Shown piece after piece: positions 5,428-6,211 of a DNA stretch of 6,211 bases (position 1 is the first letter of the stretch; each line of letters opens with the position of its first letter). The stretch covers positions 1 through 6,211 of the forward strand of contig JAUVEE010000039.1 in the NCBI GenBank assembly GCA_030594935.1, in the 5' to 3' direction. Both the position numbers and the translations under genes were made by a program. The notes below the pieces were generated by a model. It searched no databases. It was not told the DNA's origin and was given only the letters and a program-made list of their open reading frames with translations. The DNA is from a bacterium (GTDB lineage: Bacteria > Patescibacteriota > Minisyncoccia > Minisyncoccales > JAGLPU01).

Positions 5428-6131
5428 TAAAATCCGGCGAATTGTTTGATGGTTCCAATGGAAATAGTTTCAATCTCCCCGGCCTTATTAACAGTATTTA
5501 AGCCTAAAACATTGCCCTCAATATCAAACAAAGAGCTTCCCGGAAGATTATCAATAATACTGGTATAAATCATATCCTTATTATAGCGCTTGATGATTCC
5601 CTGGTTGGCTGTTCTTTGCGGAATTTTATTCTCAAAAACTATTCCGCTGAGAAAAACTCTCTGCCCCCTTTTTATCTCTCCAATATTGGCAAAGCTAACA
5701 GTGGATAAATTTTCTTTCTCCACTTTTATTAAAGCCAAATTCTCTTTCAATTCCCTTTTCAAAACTTTAAAGGAAGTCAATTCTCCATCAACATAAAAAG
5801 TAAAAGTTGCTCCCTGGGGAACAAGCTCAGCCAAAGTGACTATCAATCCGTCAGAAGTGATAGTCAGTCCGCTGCCTTCTATTGTTTTACCTGTTTTTAG
5901 CTGGGTTTTTATGCCGATGACTGATTTTTCCGCTTTCTCTATCGCTTCCACCAGAGCGGTATTCTCTTGAATAAGAATAGTTTCGGTTAAAAAAATAGGC
6001 CGGTCTCCCAATTCGTATTTCTCAAAAAGGGGCTTTTCTATAAGATAAGGCCAGAGAATTTGTTCGGAAAAGATTCCGCCCACAAGGCCGATTATGAAAA
6101 TAGCGATGATTTTCGCAATATTTTTAATCAT
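5427..6131 (-). CDS. Membrane-anchored HtrA/trypsin-fold protein without catalytic triad
   Basis: The 234-residue protein has an N-terminal hydrophobic anchor (about 6-22), a linker rich in charged residues (30-70), and then an S1C/HtrA-like double-barrel domain: IEGSGLTITSDGLIVT (84-99), ENLALIKV (130-137), IKRGQRVFLSG (153-163), ANQGIIKRY (175-183) and FDIEGNVLGLN (202-212). The active-site positions are not those of a protease. TNxHVV reads TLAELV, with Glu102 for His. DLAxLK reads NLALIK, with Asn131 for Asp. The GNSGGPL serine loop is replaced by LPGSSLF. No PDZ domain is present. It is probably an extracytoplasmic binding or scaffold protein. Its ATG overlaps the stop of the ClpC-like gene (ATGA), with no Shine-Dalgarno, so expression is coupled. 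It ends in the copy B element and a strong terminator. Confidence 0.78.
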   Translation of the reverse strand: MIKNIAKIIAIFIIGLVGGIFSEQILWPYLIEKPLFEKYELGDRPIFLTETILIQENTALVEAIEKAEKSVIGIKTQLKTGKTIEGSGLTITSDGLIVTLAELVPQGATFTFYVDGELTSFKVLKRELKENLALIKVEKENLSTVSFANIGEIKRGQRVFLSGIVFENKIPQRTANQGIIKRYNKDMIYTSIIDNLPGSSLFDIEGNVLGLNTVNKAGEIETISIGTIKQFAGF

Positions 6132-6211
6132 TTTTTAGTTTTTTTATTCCTGGTAGCGTTAAAAACAATTTCTTTGTTTTTGACATCAACAAAAATCCTG
6201 TCCCCTTCTTT
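6128..6211 (-). CDS. C-terminal end of a ClpC-like AAA+ ATPase (partial)
   Basis: The last 27 codons and TGA stop of a gene that enters from the right edge are visible. The residues KEGDRIFVDVKNKEIVF followed by a Lys/Asn-rich tail align well with the extreme C-terminus of ClpC-type Hsp100 proteins, where a K/G-G-D-x-I-x-x-D-V-x-x-x-E-x-V strand pair closes the D2 small domain. ClpC unfolds proteins for ClpP. The AAA+ core is outside the window, so the family call rests on a short segment. The stop shares ATGA with the next gene, which places both in one operon. Confidence 0.55.
   Translation of the reverse strand, partial: KEGDRIFVDVKNKEIVFNATRNKKTKK

Noticed and set aside
1..6211. CRISPR array, insertion sequence or alternative genetic code
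   Set aside because: No regularly spaced direct repeats, no transposase and no terminal inverted repeats were seen. TGA ends several genes at the expected family length, so it is not read as Gly or Trp.

Overview
This window looks like a piece of a small, AT-rich bacterial genome, most likely a Candidate Phyla Radiation / Patescibacteria (Parcubacteria-like) member. That placement is inference. It rests on Lys/Ile/Asn-rich proteins, short overlapping genes, few Shine-Dalgarno sites, a DUF1566 fragment, a protease-fold protein without its catalytic residues, and intergenic hairpins made of RTCAAC heptamers. TGA, TAA and TAG all appear as plausible stops, so the standard bacterial code fits.

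Layout. Positions 1-221 are non-coding: an outward-facing promoter candidate on the minus strand, a small hairpin, and a sequence resembling the 3' end of a tRNA. A DUF1566 (Lcl C-terminal) gene remnant lies on the plus strand (222-581). It is followed by a 36-nt near-perfect hairpin and a minus-strand terminator. On the minus strand, a nucleotidyltransferase of the AbiEii/MNT type (922-1434) overlaps a 51-codon ORF (810-965), which looks like a toxin-antitoxin style pair. The 260-nt gap that follows holds apparently divergent promoters.

The core is a tightly overlapping plus-strand operon (1697-4555). It encodes a stand-alone cupin resembling the type II phosphomannose isomerase domain, a family 2/81 glycosyltransferase resembling glucosylglycerate synthase, and a glycerate 2-kinase (DUF4147 + MOFRL). 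It starts from a strong promoter so close to the first ATG that the mRNA is probably leaderless. Together the genes suggest metabolism of a glycosylated glycerate (compatible solute or storage compound).

The right side is on the minus strand. It carries the last 27 codons of a ClpC-like AAA+ protein, then, coupled by an ATGA overlap, a membrane-anchored HtrA/trypsin-fold protein that has lost its catalytic triad. This gene ends in a second copy of the tRNA-3'-end-like module and a strong terminator. A separate gene for a six-helix DUF2238/YjdF-like membrane protein follows; it converges on the glycerate kinase and ends in its own terminator.

The points most worth following are the repeated tRNA-tail/hairpin module, the degenerate HtrA protein paired with ClpC, the small ORF beside the nucleotidyltransferase, and the cupin-glycosyltransferase-glycerate kinase operon.
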